Position numbers and translations under genes: made by a program
Part shown: piece by piece, positions 7,986 to 16,970 of the stretch
Layout of the letters: each line of letters starts with the position of its first letter
Numbering within the stretch: the stretch's first letter is position 1
Source: Paraburkholderia sp. CNPSo 3274
GTDB lineage: Bacteria; Pseudomonadota; Gammaproteobacteria; Burkholderiales; Burkholderiaceae
Assembly (NCBI RefSeq): GCF_024206475.1
Contig: NZ_JAMBPR010000004.1
Location: forward strand, 62,001 to 126,000
Length of the DNA stretch: 64,000 bases
Direction: 5' to 3'
The notes under the pieces: generated by a model
Database searches by the model: none
Seen by the model: the letters and a program-made list of their open reading frames with translations, nothing else
Told to the model about the DNA's origin: nothing

Positions 7986-9428
7986 ATGAGCTATCGAATC
8001 GACGCCCCCGCCAGCGCGCTGCAGGAAGTGCCGACGACGCTACGCGCCCAATCCAGCCGAACGACACGCTCGACGAGCGAGTACCGCGCGCTGGACGCCG
8101 CGCATCACATTCATCCGTTTTCGGACATGGGCTCGCTCAACAAGACGGGCAGCCGCGTGATCGTGAAGGCGAAAGGCGTGTACCTGTGGGACTCGGAAGG
8201 CAACCAGATCATCGACGGCATGGCCGGGCTCTGGTGCGTGAACGTGGGCTATGGCCGCAAGGAACTGGCCGACGCCGCATACGAGCAAATGCAGGAACTG
8301 CCCTTCTACAACACGTTCTTCAAGACCACGCACCCGCCGGTCATCGAATTGTCGGCACTGCTCGCACAGCTTTCGCCCGAGCCGTTCAACCACTTCTTCT
8401 ATTGCAACAGCGGCTCCGAAGGCAACGACACGGTGCTGCGCATTGTGCATCAGTACTGGCTCACGCAAGGCAAGCCCTCGAAGAAGGTCGTCATCTCGCG
8501 CCGGAACGCGTATCACGGATCGACCATTGCAGGCGGTACGCTGGGCGGCATGGGCTACATGCACGAGCAGATGCCCTCGAAGGTCGAGAACATCGTGCAC
8601 ATCGACCAGCCGTACTTCTATGGCGAAGCGCAAGGCAACATGTCGCCAGAGGAATTCGGTCTCGCGCGCGCGCAGCAGCTCGAAGCGAAGATTCTCGAAG
8701 TGGGCGCGGAGAACGTGGCCGCCTTTATCGGTGAGCCGTTCCAGGGCGCGGGCGGCGTGATCTTCCCACCCTCGACCTACTGGCCGGAAATTCAGCGCAT
8801 TTGCCGCAAGTACGACATCCTGCTCTGCGCCGACGAAGTGATCGGCGGCTTTGGCCGCACCGGCGAATGGTTCGCGCATCAGCACTTCGGCTTCGAGCCC
8901 GACCTCATCACGATGGCCAAGGGCCTCACTAGCGGCTATGTGCCGATGGGCGCAGTGGGCATTCACGACCGCATCGCCAAGGCGCTCATCGAGAACGGCG
9001 ACTTCAATCACGGCCTCACGTACTCGGGGCATCCGGTCGCCGCCGCCGTGGCCGTGGCGAACCTCAAGCTGCTGCGCGACGAAGGCATCGTCACGCGCGT
9101 GAAGAACGACACCGGCCCGTACTTCCAGCAGCGCCTGCGCGAGACGTTCGCCAATCATCCGATCATCGGCGACATCTCGGGCGCGGGTCTCGTGGCGGGC
9201 CTGCAGCTCGCCGAAGATCCGAAGGCGCGCAAGCGCTTCGCGAATGGCGGCGATGTGGGCACGCTCTGCCGCGACTTCTGCTTCAACGGCAACCTCATCA
9301 TGCGCGCCACGGGCGACCGCATGCTGCTCTCGCCGCCGCTCGTCGTCACGCGCGGCGAGATCGATGAAATCGTGTCGAAGGCGAAGAAGGCCGTCGACGC
9401 TACTGCGCAACAACTGGGTCTTTCTTAA
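7986..9428 (+). CDS. spuC: Class III aminotransferase, putrescine-pyruvate type (SpuC-like)
   Basis: A 480-residue fold-type I PLP enzyme. The cofactor Lys312 is seen in TMAKGLTSGYVPMG, with the upstream Asp of the class in CADEVIGGFGRTG. An N-terminal PFSDMGSLN segment and a YCNSGSEGND loop match the omega-amine transaminases that pass the amino group of putrescine to pyruvate, giving 4-aminobutyraldehyde and alanine. The start has a strong AAGGAGA ribosome site. Its presence in the puu operon gives the organism a transaminase route beside the gamma-glutamylation route. Selectivity between putrescine, cadaverine and beta-alanine cannot be read from sequence alone. Confidence 0.88.
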   Translation: MSYRIDAPASALQEVPTTLRAQSSRTTRSTSEYRALDAAHHIHPFSDMGSLNKTGSRVIVKAKGVYLWDSEGNQIIDGMAGLWCVNVGYGRKELADAAYEQMQELPFYNTFFKTTHPPVIELSALLAQLSPEPFNHFFYCNSGSEGNDTVLRIVHQYWLTQGKPSKKVVISRRNAYHGSTIAGGTLGGMGYMHEQMPSKVENIVHIDQPYFYGEAQGNMSPEEFGLARAQQLEAKILEVGAENVAAFIGEPFQGAGGVIFPPSTYWPEIQRICRKYDILLCADEVIGGFGRTGEWFAHQHFGFEPDLITMAKGLTSGYVPMGAVGIHDRIAKALIENGDFNHGLTYSGHPVAAAVAVANLKLLRDEGIVTRVKNDTGPYFQQRLRETFANHPIIGDISGAGLVAGLQLAEDPKARKRFANGGDVGTLCRDFCFNGNLIMRATGDRMLLSPPLVVTRGEIDEIVSKAKKAVDATAQQLGLS

Positions 9429-9503
9429 CGCGACTAGTCCACGGCGGGCGGCGCAACGGGGTGCTGGGCCTCCCGCCGATCTTCATCTTCAGGGGAAAGC
9501 AAC

Positions 9504-10625
9504 ATGAGTGTTAGTCATCTTCGTCATGCGGTCGCGATCGCGGCCCTCGCAGCGTGTGCAGGCCTCACGGCCATTTCCAGCGAGACTGCGCACGCGGCCG
9601 ACGGCGATTTGAACGTCTACAACTGGTCCGACTACATTGCGAAAGACACGATCCCGAACTTCGAAAAGGAAGCGGGCCTCAAGGTAAAGTACGATAACTA
9701 CGATAGCGACGACACACTGCAAGCCAAGCTGCTCGCAGGCAGCTCGGGCTACGACATCGTTGTGCCCACATCGAATTACATGGCCAAGCAGATCCAGGCC
9801 GGCGTATACCAGAAGCTCGACAAGTCGAAGATCCCCAACCTCGCGAACCTCGATCCCGTGCTTATGCACATGATCGCCGATGCCGACCCGGGCAATCAGT
9901 ACGGCGTGCCCTGGGCGTTCGGCACCGACGGCATCGGCTACAACAAGCAGGCGGTGGAAAAGGCACTCGGGCCGAATGCGCCGGTCGATAGCTGGGCGCT
10001 CGTGCTCGATCCGCAAAATCTCTCGAAGCTCAAGGGCTGCGGCGTGTCGTTCCTCGACCAGGCCGTGGACGTGTTCGCAGCGACGCTGCAATACATGCAC
10101 AAGGACCCCAACAGCACGAACCCCGCGGATTATCAGGCCGCGTTTGAAGTGCTGAAGAAAGTCCGTCCGTATATCACCCAGTTCAATTCGTCGGGCTACA
10201 TCAACGACCTCGTGAACAACGATATCTGCGTAGCCGTGGCATGGTCGGGCGACGTCGGCATCGCGCACCGCCGCGCCGAGGAAGCCAAGCGCTCGTATGA
10301 CGTCAAGTTCTCGAACGTGAAGGAAGGCGGCCTGCTGTGGTTCGACGTGATGGTCGTGCCCAAGGATGCGCCGCACCCCGAAAATGCGATGAAGTGGATC
10401 AACTACATCTCGGATCCGAAGGTCAACGCGCAAATCACCAACGAAGTGTTCTACCCGACGGCGAACAAGGCCGCACGCCAGTTCGTCACGGCGACAGTCG
10501 CGCAGGACGCGACGGTGTACCCGCCGGAAGACGTGCTCAAGAAGATGACGTTGATGAAGCCGATGCCGGCTGACATCCTGCGCCTTGAAAACCGTCTGTG
10601 GGCCCAGTTGAAGACCGGTCGCTGA
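9504..10625 (+). CDS. potF: Periplasmic polyamine-binding protein (PotF/SpuD-like)
   Basis: A 373-residue extracytoplasmic solute-binding protein. A signal peptide ends near residue 31 (SETAHA before ADGD). The mature N-terminus LNVYNWSDYIAKDT is the classic start of PotD/PotF/SpuD proteins, whose Trp and Tyr help form the polyamine cage. Length fits the family (about 365-370). It delivers putrescine or spermidine to the ABC transporter encoded next. The ATG at 9504 is preceded by GGGGAAA. A stable stem-loop lies in the 250-bp gap before the ATPase gene, a common arrangement for raising the level of a binding protein over its transporter. Confidence 0.92.
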   Translation: MSVSHLRHAVAIAALAACAGLTAISSETAHAADGDLNVYNWSDYIAKDTIPNFEKEAGLKVKYDNYDSDDTLQAKLLAGSSGYDIVVPTSNYMAKQIQAGVYQKLDKSKIPNLANLDPVLMHMIADADPGNQYGVPWAFGTDGIGYNKQAVEKALGPNAPVDSWALVLDPQNLSKLKGCGVSFLDQAVDVFAATLQYMHKDPNSTNPADYQAAFEVLKKVRPYITQFNSSGYINDLVNNDICVAVAWSGDVGIAHRRAEEAKRSYDVKFSNVKEGGLLWFDVMVVPKDAPHPENAMKWINYISDPKVNAQITNEVFYPTANKAARQFVTATVAQDATVYPPEDVLKKMTLMKPMPADILRLENRLWAQLKTGR

Positions 10626-10780
10626 CACGCTGATTCCCCCCTGAAGGAAACAAGAAGGAGACAACGCGGAAGAGGGATCGCTCGACCCCTCTCCGCCTGA
10701 AGTGCGCAATTCCGAAGTCCGGCCGCGCAGCGCCGCCCCCCTTTTTTGACGACGCGCGCGAGCCTTTCCCGAGCTCCGTT

Positions 10781-10850
10781 CGCAGTACTAATCGCGAGTC
10801 GCGTCAGCGCCCCGTGCGGGCCGACTCGCGCCTGAAAAACGTGTACTGCG
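10781..10850 (+). other. Intercistronic nested stem-loop between potF and potG
   Basis: Outer arms CGCAGTAC (10781-10788) and GTACTGCG (10843-10850) enclose inner arms CGCGAGTCG (10793-10801) and CGACTCGCG (10822-10830). A short GCCC/GGGC pairing lies in the apical loop. All arms match perfectly. No T-run follows, so it is more likely an mRNA-stabilising or attenuating hairpin than a terminator. The remainder of the gap 10626-10875 shows nothing else. Confidence 0.7.
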
Positions 10851-10875
10851 ATCAGAAAGGAACCAAGGTCAGATC

Positions 10876-12027
10876 ATGAACTCGACGTCTAAAGTCAACG
10901 CCCCAGAAGCTCTGCGCGCCAACGCGACCCCGGCAAAGAACGACGCATTCGTACGTATCGAAAACGTCGTCAAGAAGTTCGGCGAGAGCACCGCCGTGGA
11001 CAACGTGAGCCTGAGCATCGCCAAGAACGAGCTTTTTGCGCTGCTCGGCAGTTCGGGCTGCGGTAAATCCACCCTGCTGCGCATGCTCGCGGGCCTCGAA
11101 ACGGCCACGTCGGGGCGCATCTTCGTCGATGGCGAAGACCTCGCGTCGCTGCCGCCGTACCGCCGCCCCGTCAACATGATGTTCCAGTCGTATGCGCTCT
11201 TCCCGCACATGAGCGTCGAAACGAACGTCGCGTTCGGTCTCAAGCAGGAAGGCGTGCCGAAGAACGAGATCCGCGAACGCGTAGCCGACGCGCTGAACCT
11301 CGTGCAGATGAGCAGCTATGCGAAGCGCAAGCCGCACCAACTCTCCGGCGGTCAGCAGCAGCGCGTGGCGCTCGCGCGCTCGCTCGTGAAGCGCCCCAAG
11401 CTCCTGCTGCTCGATGAGCCCATGTCGGCGCTCGACAAGAAGATCCGCCAGAAGACGCAGCTCGAACTCGTGAACATCATCGAGAAAGTCGATGTCACCT
11501 GTGTGATGGTCACGCACGATCAGGAAGAGGCGATGACCATGGCCAACCGCCTCGCCGTGATGAGCGAAGGCCGCATCGTGCAGATCGGATCGCCCGGCGA
11601 AGTCTATGAATTCCCCAACAGCCGTTTCTCGGCCGAGTTCATCGGCTCGACCAACCTGTTCGAAGGCAAGGTCGTCGAGGACGAGCCGGATCACATCTTC
11701 GTGGAAAGCGAAGACCTCGAAACGCGCATGTACGTGAGCCACGGCGTGACGGGCCCGCTCGGCATGCCCGTGGGCATTTCGGTGCGGCCGGAGCGCGTGC
11801 GCGTGACGCGCGAGAAGCCAGGCACGCCGCACAACTGGGCGCGTGGCGTGGTCACGGATGTCGCCTACATGGGCAGCTATTCGCTTTATCACGTGCGTCT
11901 GCCGGGCGGCAAGGTGGTCGTCTCGAACCTCTCCAGCTCGCACCTCATGAACGAGGGTGCGCCCGCCTGGAACGACGATGTCTACGTGTCCTGGTCGCCG
12001 GCCAGCGGCGTCGTGCTCACGCAGTAA
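10876..12027 (+). CDS. potG: Polyamine ABC transporter ATP-binding protein (PotG-like)
   Basis: A 383-residue ABC ATPase of the polyamine/iron/opine (CUT1-like) type. Walker A GSSGCGKST is near residue 58, signature LSGGQQQR near 156 and Walker B LLLLDEPMSALD near 176, followed by the H-loop in VTHDQEEA. The C-terminal 120 residues form the TOBE regulatory domain with SVRPERVRV. It energises putrescine import through the two permeases encoded immediately downstream. The start has a purine-rich leader and gives an unusual 25-residue N-terminal tail before the domain. Gene order binding protein, ATPase, permease, permease is that of potFGHI. Confidence 0.94.
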   Translation: MNSTSKVNAPEALRANATPAKNDAFVRIENVVKKFGESTAVDNVSLSIAKNELFALLGSSGCGKSTLLRMLAGLETATSGRIFVDGEDLASLPPYRRPVNMMFQSYALFPHMSVETNVAFGLKQEGVPKNEIRERVADALNLVQMSSYAKRKPHQLSGGQQQRVALARSLVKRPKLLLLDEPMSALDKKIRQKTQLELVNIIEKVDVTCVMVTHDQEEAMTMANRLAVMSEGRIVQIGSPGEVYEFPNSRFSAEFIGSTNLFEGKVVEDEPDHIFVESEDLETRMYVSHGVTGPLGMPVGISVRPERVRVTREKPGTPHNWARGVVTDVAYMGSYSLYHVRLPGGKVVVSNLSSSHLMNEGAPAWNDDVYVSWSPASGVVLTQ

Positions 12028-12040
12028 GGAGGCCTCAATC

Positions 12041-13012
12041 ATGAGTACCACTATTCCCACCACGCCTGGATCAGGCCGCGCAGCCGCAGATGCGCGCCGT
12101 CCCGCAATCGTGCGCTTTTTCTCCCGCTTCGTGCCTTCGGGCCGCACCGCCGTGATCGGCGTGCCGTTCATCTGGCTCACGCTTTTCTTTGCGCTGCCGT
12201 TCGTGCTCGTGCTCAAGATCAGCTTCGCCGACCAGGTGATGGCCGTACCGCCCTACTCGAACCTGGTCGAGATGAAGGACGGCATGGTGCACTTTGCGCT
12301 GCAACTCGGGCACTACGCGTTCCTGCTGCAGGACAGCCTCTACATCGCCACCTATATCAGCTCGCTGAAGATGGCGGCGGTCTCCACGATCTTTTGCCTG
12401 CTGATCGGCTACCCCATCGCCTACTACATCGCGCGCTCGAACCCGGCCACACGCAACCTGCTCATGATGGCCGTGATGCTGCCGTTCTGGACATCGTTCC
12501 TGATCCGCGTGTACGCGTGGATCGGCATTCTCAAGGACGACGGCCTGCTCAACCACGCGCTCATGGCCATCGGCCTGATCCACTCGCCGCTGCGTCTCTA
12601 TCACAGCGACGCGGGCGTCTACATCGGCATGGTCTATTCGTACCTGCCCTTCATGGTGATGCCGCTCTACGCGCACCTCGTGAAGATGGACCTCACGCTG
12701 CTCGAAGCCGCCTACGACCTGGGCGCGAAGCCCTGGGTGGCCTTCACGCGGATCACGCTGCCGCTCTCGAAGAACGGAATCATCGCGGGCAGCCTGCTCG
12801 TGTTCATTCCCGCCGTGGGCGAGTACGTGATTCCCGAACTGCTCGGCGGCGCCGACACGCTCATGATCGGCCGCGTGATGTGGGACGAGTTCTTCAACAA
12901 CATGGACTGGCCTATGGCCTCCGCCGTCACCGTCGCGATGGTGCTGCTGCTGCTCGTGCCGATGGCTCTCTTCCAGCACAACCAGGTCAAGGAACTGGAG
13001 GACCGCAAATGA
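12041..13012 (+). CDS. potH: Polyamine ABC transporter permease 1 (PotH-like)
   Basis: A 323-residue inner-membrane permease with about six to seven hydrophobic segments. The EAA loop that docks on the ATPase is seen as LLEAAYDLGAKPWVAFTRITLP. The ATG at 12041 follows AAGGAGG and lies 13 bp past the potG stop; the frame is open upstream only inside potG. Its stop codon overlaps the potI start (ATGA), so translation of the permease pair is coupled. Together with PotI it forms the channel for putrescine or spermidine. Confidence 0.94.
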   Translation: MSTTIPTTPGSGRAAADARRPAIVRFFSRFVPSGRTAVIGVPFIWLTLFFALPFVLVLKISFADQVMAVPPYSNLVEMKDGMVHFALQLGHYAFLLQDSLYIATYISSLKMAAVSTIFCLLIGYPIAYYIARSNPATRNLLMMAVMLPFWTSFLIRVYAWIGILKDDGLLNHALMAIGLIHSPLRLYHSDAGVYIGMVYSYLPFMVMPLYAHLVKMDLTLLEAAYDLGAKPWVAFTRITLPLSKNGIIAGSLLVFIPAVGEYVIPELLGGADTLMIGRVMWDEFFNNMDWPMASAVTVAMVLLLLVPMALFQHNQVKELEDRK

Positions 13013-13920
13013 TCAAGCCCAATCGCGCACTCTCCGCAGGCGTGCTCACGCTCGGCATGCTGTTCCTGTATATCCCGATCGTCAGCCTCGTGGTGTATTC
13101 GTTCAATGAGTCCAAGCTCGTCACCGTATGGTCGGGCTTCTCGCTGAAGTGGTACGCCGCCCTGCTGCAGGACGACGAACTGCTCAGCGCCGCGTGGCTG
13201 TCGCTGAAAATCGGTCTGATGACGGCGTTCGCCTCTGTCGCGATCGGCACATGGGCCGGTTACGTGCTCGCCCGCATGGGCCGCTTCAGGGGCTTCGCGT
13301 TCTTCGCGGGCATGATCAACGCGCCGCTCGTGATTCCCGAGGTCATTCAGGGCATTTCGCTGCTGCTCCTCTTCGTCGCAATGGAGCAGTTCCTCGGCTG
13401 GCCAAAGGGCCGTGGCGTACTGACCATGTGGATCGGCCACGTCATGCTGTGCGTCTCATATGTGGCGATCATCGTGCAGTCGCGTGTGAAGGAGATGAAC
13501 AAGTCGCTCGAGGAAGCCGCGCTCGATCTCGGCGCCACGCCGCTCAAGGTGTTCTTCGTCATCACGCTGCCGCTCATCTCGCAAGCGCTGCTCTCGGGGT
13601 GGCTGCTCTCGTTCACGCTCTCGATCGACGACCTCGTGCTCTCCGCGTTCCTTTCCGGACCGGGCTCGACCACACTGCCGCTCGTCGTGTTCTCGCGCGT
13701 GCGCCTCGGTCTGAACCCGGAGATGAACGCCCTCGCCACGCTCTTCATCAGCGCCGTGACGATTGGCGTGATCGCCGTGAACCAGCTCATGTCGGCGCGC
13801 GAGAAGAAGCGCATGCGCGACATGCAGCTCGCCTTCGTCCAGCCCGATGCCTCGGAAGCCATCACGCCCACCGCCCCTGCCGGCGCGGTGGGTGCGCCGA
13901 TCGGTCGGCGCGCGGCGTGA
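13009..13920 (+). CDS. potI: Polyamine ABC transporter permease 2 (PotI-like)
   Basis: A 303-residue permease with six hydrophobic segments and the EAA loop SLEEAALDLGATPLKVFF. It starts at the ATG overlapping the potH stop by 4 nt. The last 35 residues (after REKKRMRDMQLAF) are Ala/Pro-rich and hydrophilic, a cytoplasmic tail that E. coli PotI lacks. It pairs with PotH. The next gene, a putative outer-membrane protein, follows after 115 bp. Confidence 0.94.
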   Translation: MIKPNRALSAGVLTLGMLFLYIPIVSLVVYSFNESKLVTVWSGFSLKWYAALLQDDELLSAAWLSLKIGLMTAFASVAIGTWAGYVLARMGRFRGFAFFAGMINAPLVIPEVIQGISLLLLFVAMEQFLGWPKGRGVLTMWIGHVMLCVSYVAIIVQSRVKEMNKSLEEAALDLGATPLKVFFVITLPLISQALLSGWLLSFTLSIDDLVLSAFLSGPGSTTLPLVVFSRVRLGLNPEMNALATLFISAVTIGVIAVNQLMSAREKKRMRDMQLAFVQPDASEAITPTAPAGAVGAPIGRRAA

Positions 13921-14035
13921 TGAGGAATCCATAAGAACCCATATGCGACCCGTGCGGGTGGCGGCGCCGCGCCGCCCGCCGCGCCCCAACCACACGCCGA
14001 AGTATCTGTAATAACGACCAACAAGGAGAATTCCA

Positions 14036-15616
14036 ATGAAGAAGAAGTTAATCTGTCTGCTGGTGGCCGGGGCGTTGCCAGGGCTCGCTTTTGCCGACTC
14101 GACCAGCGAACAGATCAAGGCCCTGCAGGAGCAGCTCAACGCCCTGCAAAAAGAGGTCAAGTCCCTGAAGACCGAGCTGGCACAGTCGAAGAGCACAGGC
14201 AAGGTGGTAGCCGCAGCACCGGTGGCACCCGTAGCCGCAGCAGCACCGATCGACATCAGCTCGCCCGATTACGGCAAGGCGCAGGCAAACCTGACCAACG
14301 ACCAGGTCGATGCGATGAAGCAGCAGATCGCGAGCCAGCAACTCAAGGTCGATTCGCTCAGCGACGCCGCCAATACCGGTCCGCTCGCGGGCCTTTCGAT
14401 CACCGGCTATATCGACCCGACGTACATCTACAACCGCGCGCCGGGCACCTCGTCGTTCCTGTTCGCAAACCACACCGGTGCGTATAACTACTTCAACAGC
14501 ACGTTCGGCGACGTCTATCTCGACATCAAGAAGACCTTCGGCGTGGGCCCGATGGCGCCGTCTGCCGAAATCACGCTCATGCCCAACCGCGGCAACGGCA
14601 TCACGCTGCTGCAGAACGAGCACGGCGAGATTGGCAACAATATCCTGAACACCGCCGTCGTGACCGTGCCGGTGACTTCCACGGGCACGTTCGTCGCCGG
14701 TCTCATGCCGAGCTTCGGCGGCTACGAGGTGCAGCAGTCGAACCAGATGCTCACGCTCACGCACAACCTGCTCTACGACTTCTCGGATCCGGGCAGCTAT
14801 GTGGGCATTGGCTGGAATTACACGCCGGACGGCAGCCAGTGGGCGTTCAAGTTCATGATCGGCAACGAGCAGTACCGCACCAATGGCGCGGTCGTGCAGA
14901 CGGGCCAGAACGCGCTCGGAGACCCGATCACCACCAGCAACAGGATCCCGACGTTCACGGCGCGTGCCGACTACACGTGGTCCAGCGCACTCGACATCGG
15001 CGGCTCGTTCAACATCGGCCGCCAGACGCTGCCGAGCGCATTCGATTCGACGACGGGCCAGGCCGTGTACGGCGTGGGCGGCCAGGCGTCGAGTTCGGGC
15101 GGCTACTTCTTCTTCGGCGAAATGGACGCGACCTACACGCTCGCGGACATCCAGTACAGCGCCGAAGTCGATTACGGCCAGCAGCAGCGCGCGGCGTTCA
15201 ACGGCGGCAACGCGCAGTGGTACGGCTTCTCGCTGCTCGCGCACCGCAAGTTCAACGCGCCGGTGGTGGGCCGCATGGGCGTGACGGCGCGCTACGACCT
15301 GCTCGCGAACGGCAAGAACGGCGGCGGCGGCGGTGGCATCGTGCTCAACTCGAACGGCATGGACCCGTACAACGGCTTCGGCATTGGTGCTGACTGCCTG
15401 GCAAACTCGAAGGCCGGCGGCGGCTTCGGCTTCGAGTGCAAGGGCGCGACACGCCAGGACGTCGCGCTCGACCTGCTGTTCTACCCGACGCAGCAGATCC
15501 AGGTGAAGGTGGAATATCGCCACGACTGGGCCACGCAGCGCGTGTTCCTGAACAGCGATGGTTCGTACGGCAAGAGCAACGACTTGCTGGGCGCCCAGTT
15601 CATCTACTCGTTCTGA
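14036..15616 (+). CDS. Putative outer-membrane beta-barrel protein with N-terminal coiled coil (DUF3138-like)
   Basis: A 526-residue exported protein. A signal peptide ends at LPGLAFA (about residue 20). Residues 22-55 form a heptad coiled coil (IKALQEQLNALQKEVKSLK), then comes a VAAAPVAPVAAAA linker. The rest alternates polar and aromatic residues with many GxY/F turns and ends in QFIYSF, a terminal Phe as in barrels inserted by the BAM complex. The coiled coil followed by a barrel resembles porin-like proteins annotated DUF3138 in Burkholderia; that family name is from memory. It sits between the polyamine importer and the polyamine oxidases, so a role as an outer-membrane entry channel for polyamines is possible but inferred. 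The ribosome site AAGGAGA is strong. Confidence 0.75.
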   Translation: MKKKLICLLVAGALPGLAFADSTSEQIKALQEQLNALQKEVKSLKTELAQSKSTGKVVAAAPVAPVAAAAPIDISSPDYGKAQANLTNDQVDAMKQQIASQQLKVDSLSDAANTGPLAGLSITGYIDPTYIYNRAPGTSSFLFANHTGAYNYFNSTFGDVYLDIKKTFGVGPMAPSAEITLMPNRGNGITLLQNEHGEIGNNILNTAVVTVPVTSTGTFVAGLMPSFGGYEVQQSNQMLTLTHNLLYDFSDPGSYVGIGWNYTPDGSQWAFKFMIGNEQYRTNGAVVQTGQNALGDPITTSNRIPTFTARADYTWSSALDIGGSFNIGRQTLPSAFDSTTGQAVYGVGGQASSSGGYFFFGEMDATYTLADIQYSAEVDYGQQQRAAFNGGNAQWYGFSLLAHRKFNAPVVGRMGVTARYDLLANGKNGGGGGGIVLNSNGMDPYNGFGIGADCLANSKAGGGFGFECKGATRQDVALDLLFYPTQQIQVKVEYRHDWATQRVFLNSDGSYGKSNDLLGAQFIYSF

Positions 15617-15677
15617 TGAAGTCGCGGCGGGCGCCGGCCTCGTGCTGTCGCCCGCTGCTTCCTGATTTGCTTTCCCT

Positions 15678-16970
15678 ATGCTCAAATTCGCCAATCAGCC
15701 TCATGCCCCGTCCTGGTACGCGGCCACCGCCAACGACACCACCACGCACCCCGCGCTCGAAGGTGCGCTCGATGCCGACGTCTGCGTGGTCGGCGCGGGC
15801 CTCACAGGTGTTTCGGCCGCGCTCAACCTCGCGGAACGCGGCCACCGCGTCGCGCTCGTGGAAGCCTCGCGAATGGGGTGGGCCGCAAGCGGGCGAAACG
15901 GCGGGCAGTTGATTGGCGGTTTTGCCTGCGATATCGACACGTTCGCGCAGTTCATGCCCGAAGCCGAGGTCCGGCAGATCTGGGACATGGGTCTGGAAAC
16001 GCTCGACATCGTTAAGCGGCGCGTCAAGCAGCACAACATCGACTGCGCGCTCACGGCAGGCTATTTCACCGCCGCGAACAAGGCCCGCGACGTGGATGCG
16101 CTCAAGCGCTGGCGCGACGAGGCGGCGCAGCGCTTCGGCTACGACCGCTTGCAGTACGTGGACGGCGACGGGGTGGGGCGCTACGTGGCGTCGTCGCGCT
16201 ATCCCGGCGGCCTCTACGATCCCGATAGCGGGCATCTGCATCCGCTGAACTACACACTCGGGCTGGCGCGCGCGGCGGTCGAAGCCGGCGTGCGCGTGTA
16301 CGAAAACAGCCCCGTCACGCGCCTGCGCGAAGAAAACGGCGCACATGTGATCGAAACCGCGCGTGGCAACGTGCGCGCGAAATTCGTCGTGCTCGCATGC
16401 AATACGTATCTGGGCCATCTCGCGCCCGCGCTGGCGCGCAAGATCATGCCCGTGGGCACCTATGTGATCGCCACCGAAAAGCTCGGCGCCGAACGCATGA
16501 ACGCGCTGATGCCCGCTCAGGCTGCCGTATGCGATAGCCGCTTCGTGCTCGACTACTTCCGTCCCGCCGCGGACACGCGCCTGCTCTGGGGCGGCAAGGT
16601 GAGCTATTCCACCTTCGCGCCGCCCAATCTAGGCGAAGCCATGCGCCGCGACATGCTGAAAACGTTTCCGCAACTCGCCGATGTGAAGGTGGATTACGCG
16701 TGGGGCGGCTACGTGGACATCACGATGAACCGCGCGCCGCACTTCGGCCGCCTCTCGCCCACGGTGTATTTCGCGCAGGGCTTCTCGGGCCACGGCGTGA
16801 ACACCACGGGACTCGCGGGCACGCTGATCGCCGAAGCGATCCACGGCCAGGCCGCGCGCTTCGACCTGTTCGGCAAGATCCGTCACCGCGATTTCCCAGG
16901 CGGCGCTACACTGCGAACCCCTGCCCTCGTGCTCGCGATGGCGTGGTATCGAATGAAGGACCTGCTTTAG
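15678..16970 (+). CDS. puuB: FAD-dependent gamma-glutamylputrescine oxidase (PuuB-type), copy 1
   Basis: A 430-residue DAO-family flavoenzyme. The dinucleotide fold starts at VCVVGAGLTGVSAALNLAER (about residues 35-55), followed by the PuuB-typical GWAASGRNGGQLIGGF, and the C-terminal FAD-site stretch is AQGFSGHGVNTTGLAG. PuuB oxidises gamma-glutamylputrescine to gamma-glutamyl-gamma-aminobutyraldehyde with hydrogen peroxide release, feeding the aldehyde dehydrogenase at 2722-4212. The ribosome site is weak. Its TAG stop codon lies inside the left arm of the miniature element at 16967-17258. A clear paralogue follows that element. Which of the two copies uses the glutamylated substrate is unknown. 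Confidence 0.88.
   Translation: MLKFANQPHAPSWYAATANDTTTHPALEGALDADVCVVGAGLTGVSAALNLAERGHRVALVEASRMGWAASGRNGGQLIGGFACDIDTFAQFMPEAEVRQIWDMGLETLDIVKRRVKQHNIDCALTAGYFTAANKARDVDALKRWRDEAAQRFGYDRLQYVDGDGVGRYVASSRYPGGLYDPDSGHLHPLNYTLGLARAAVEAGVRVYENSPVTRLREENGAHVIETARGNVRAKFVVLACNTYLGHLAPALARKIMPVGTYVIATEKLGAERMNALMPAQAAVCDSRFVLDYFRPAADTRLLWGGKVSYSTFAPPNLGEAMRRDMLKTFPQLADVKVDYAWGGYVDITMNRAPHFGRLSPTVYFAQGFSGHGVNTTGLAGTLIAEAIHGQAARFDLFGKIRHRDFPGGATLRTPALVLAMAWYRMKDLL

Noticed and set aside
14048..15694. A 548-residue minus-strand open frame opposite the outer-membrane barrel gene
   Set aside because: No motif, and the plus strand has a signal peptide, strong ribosome site and barrel character.
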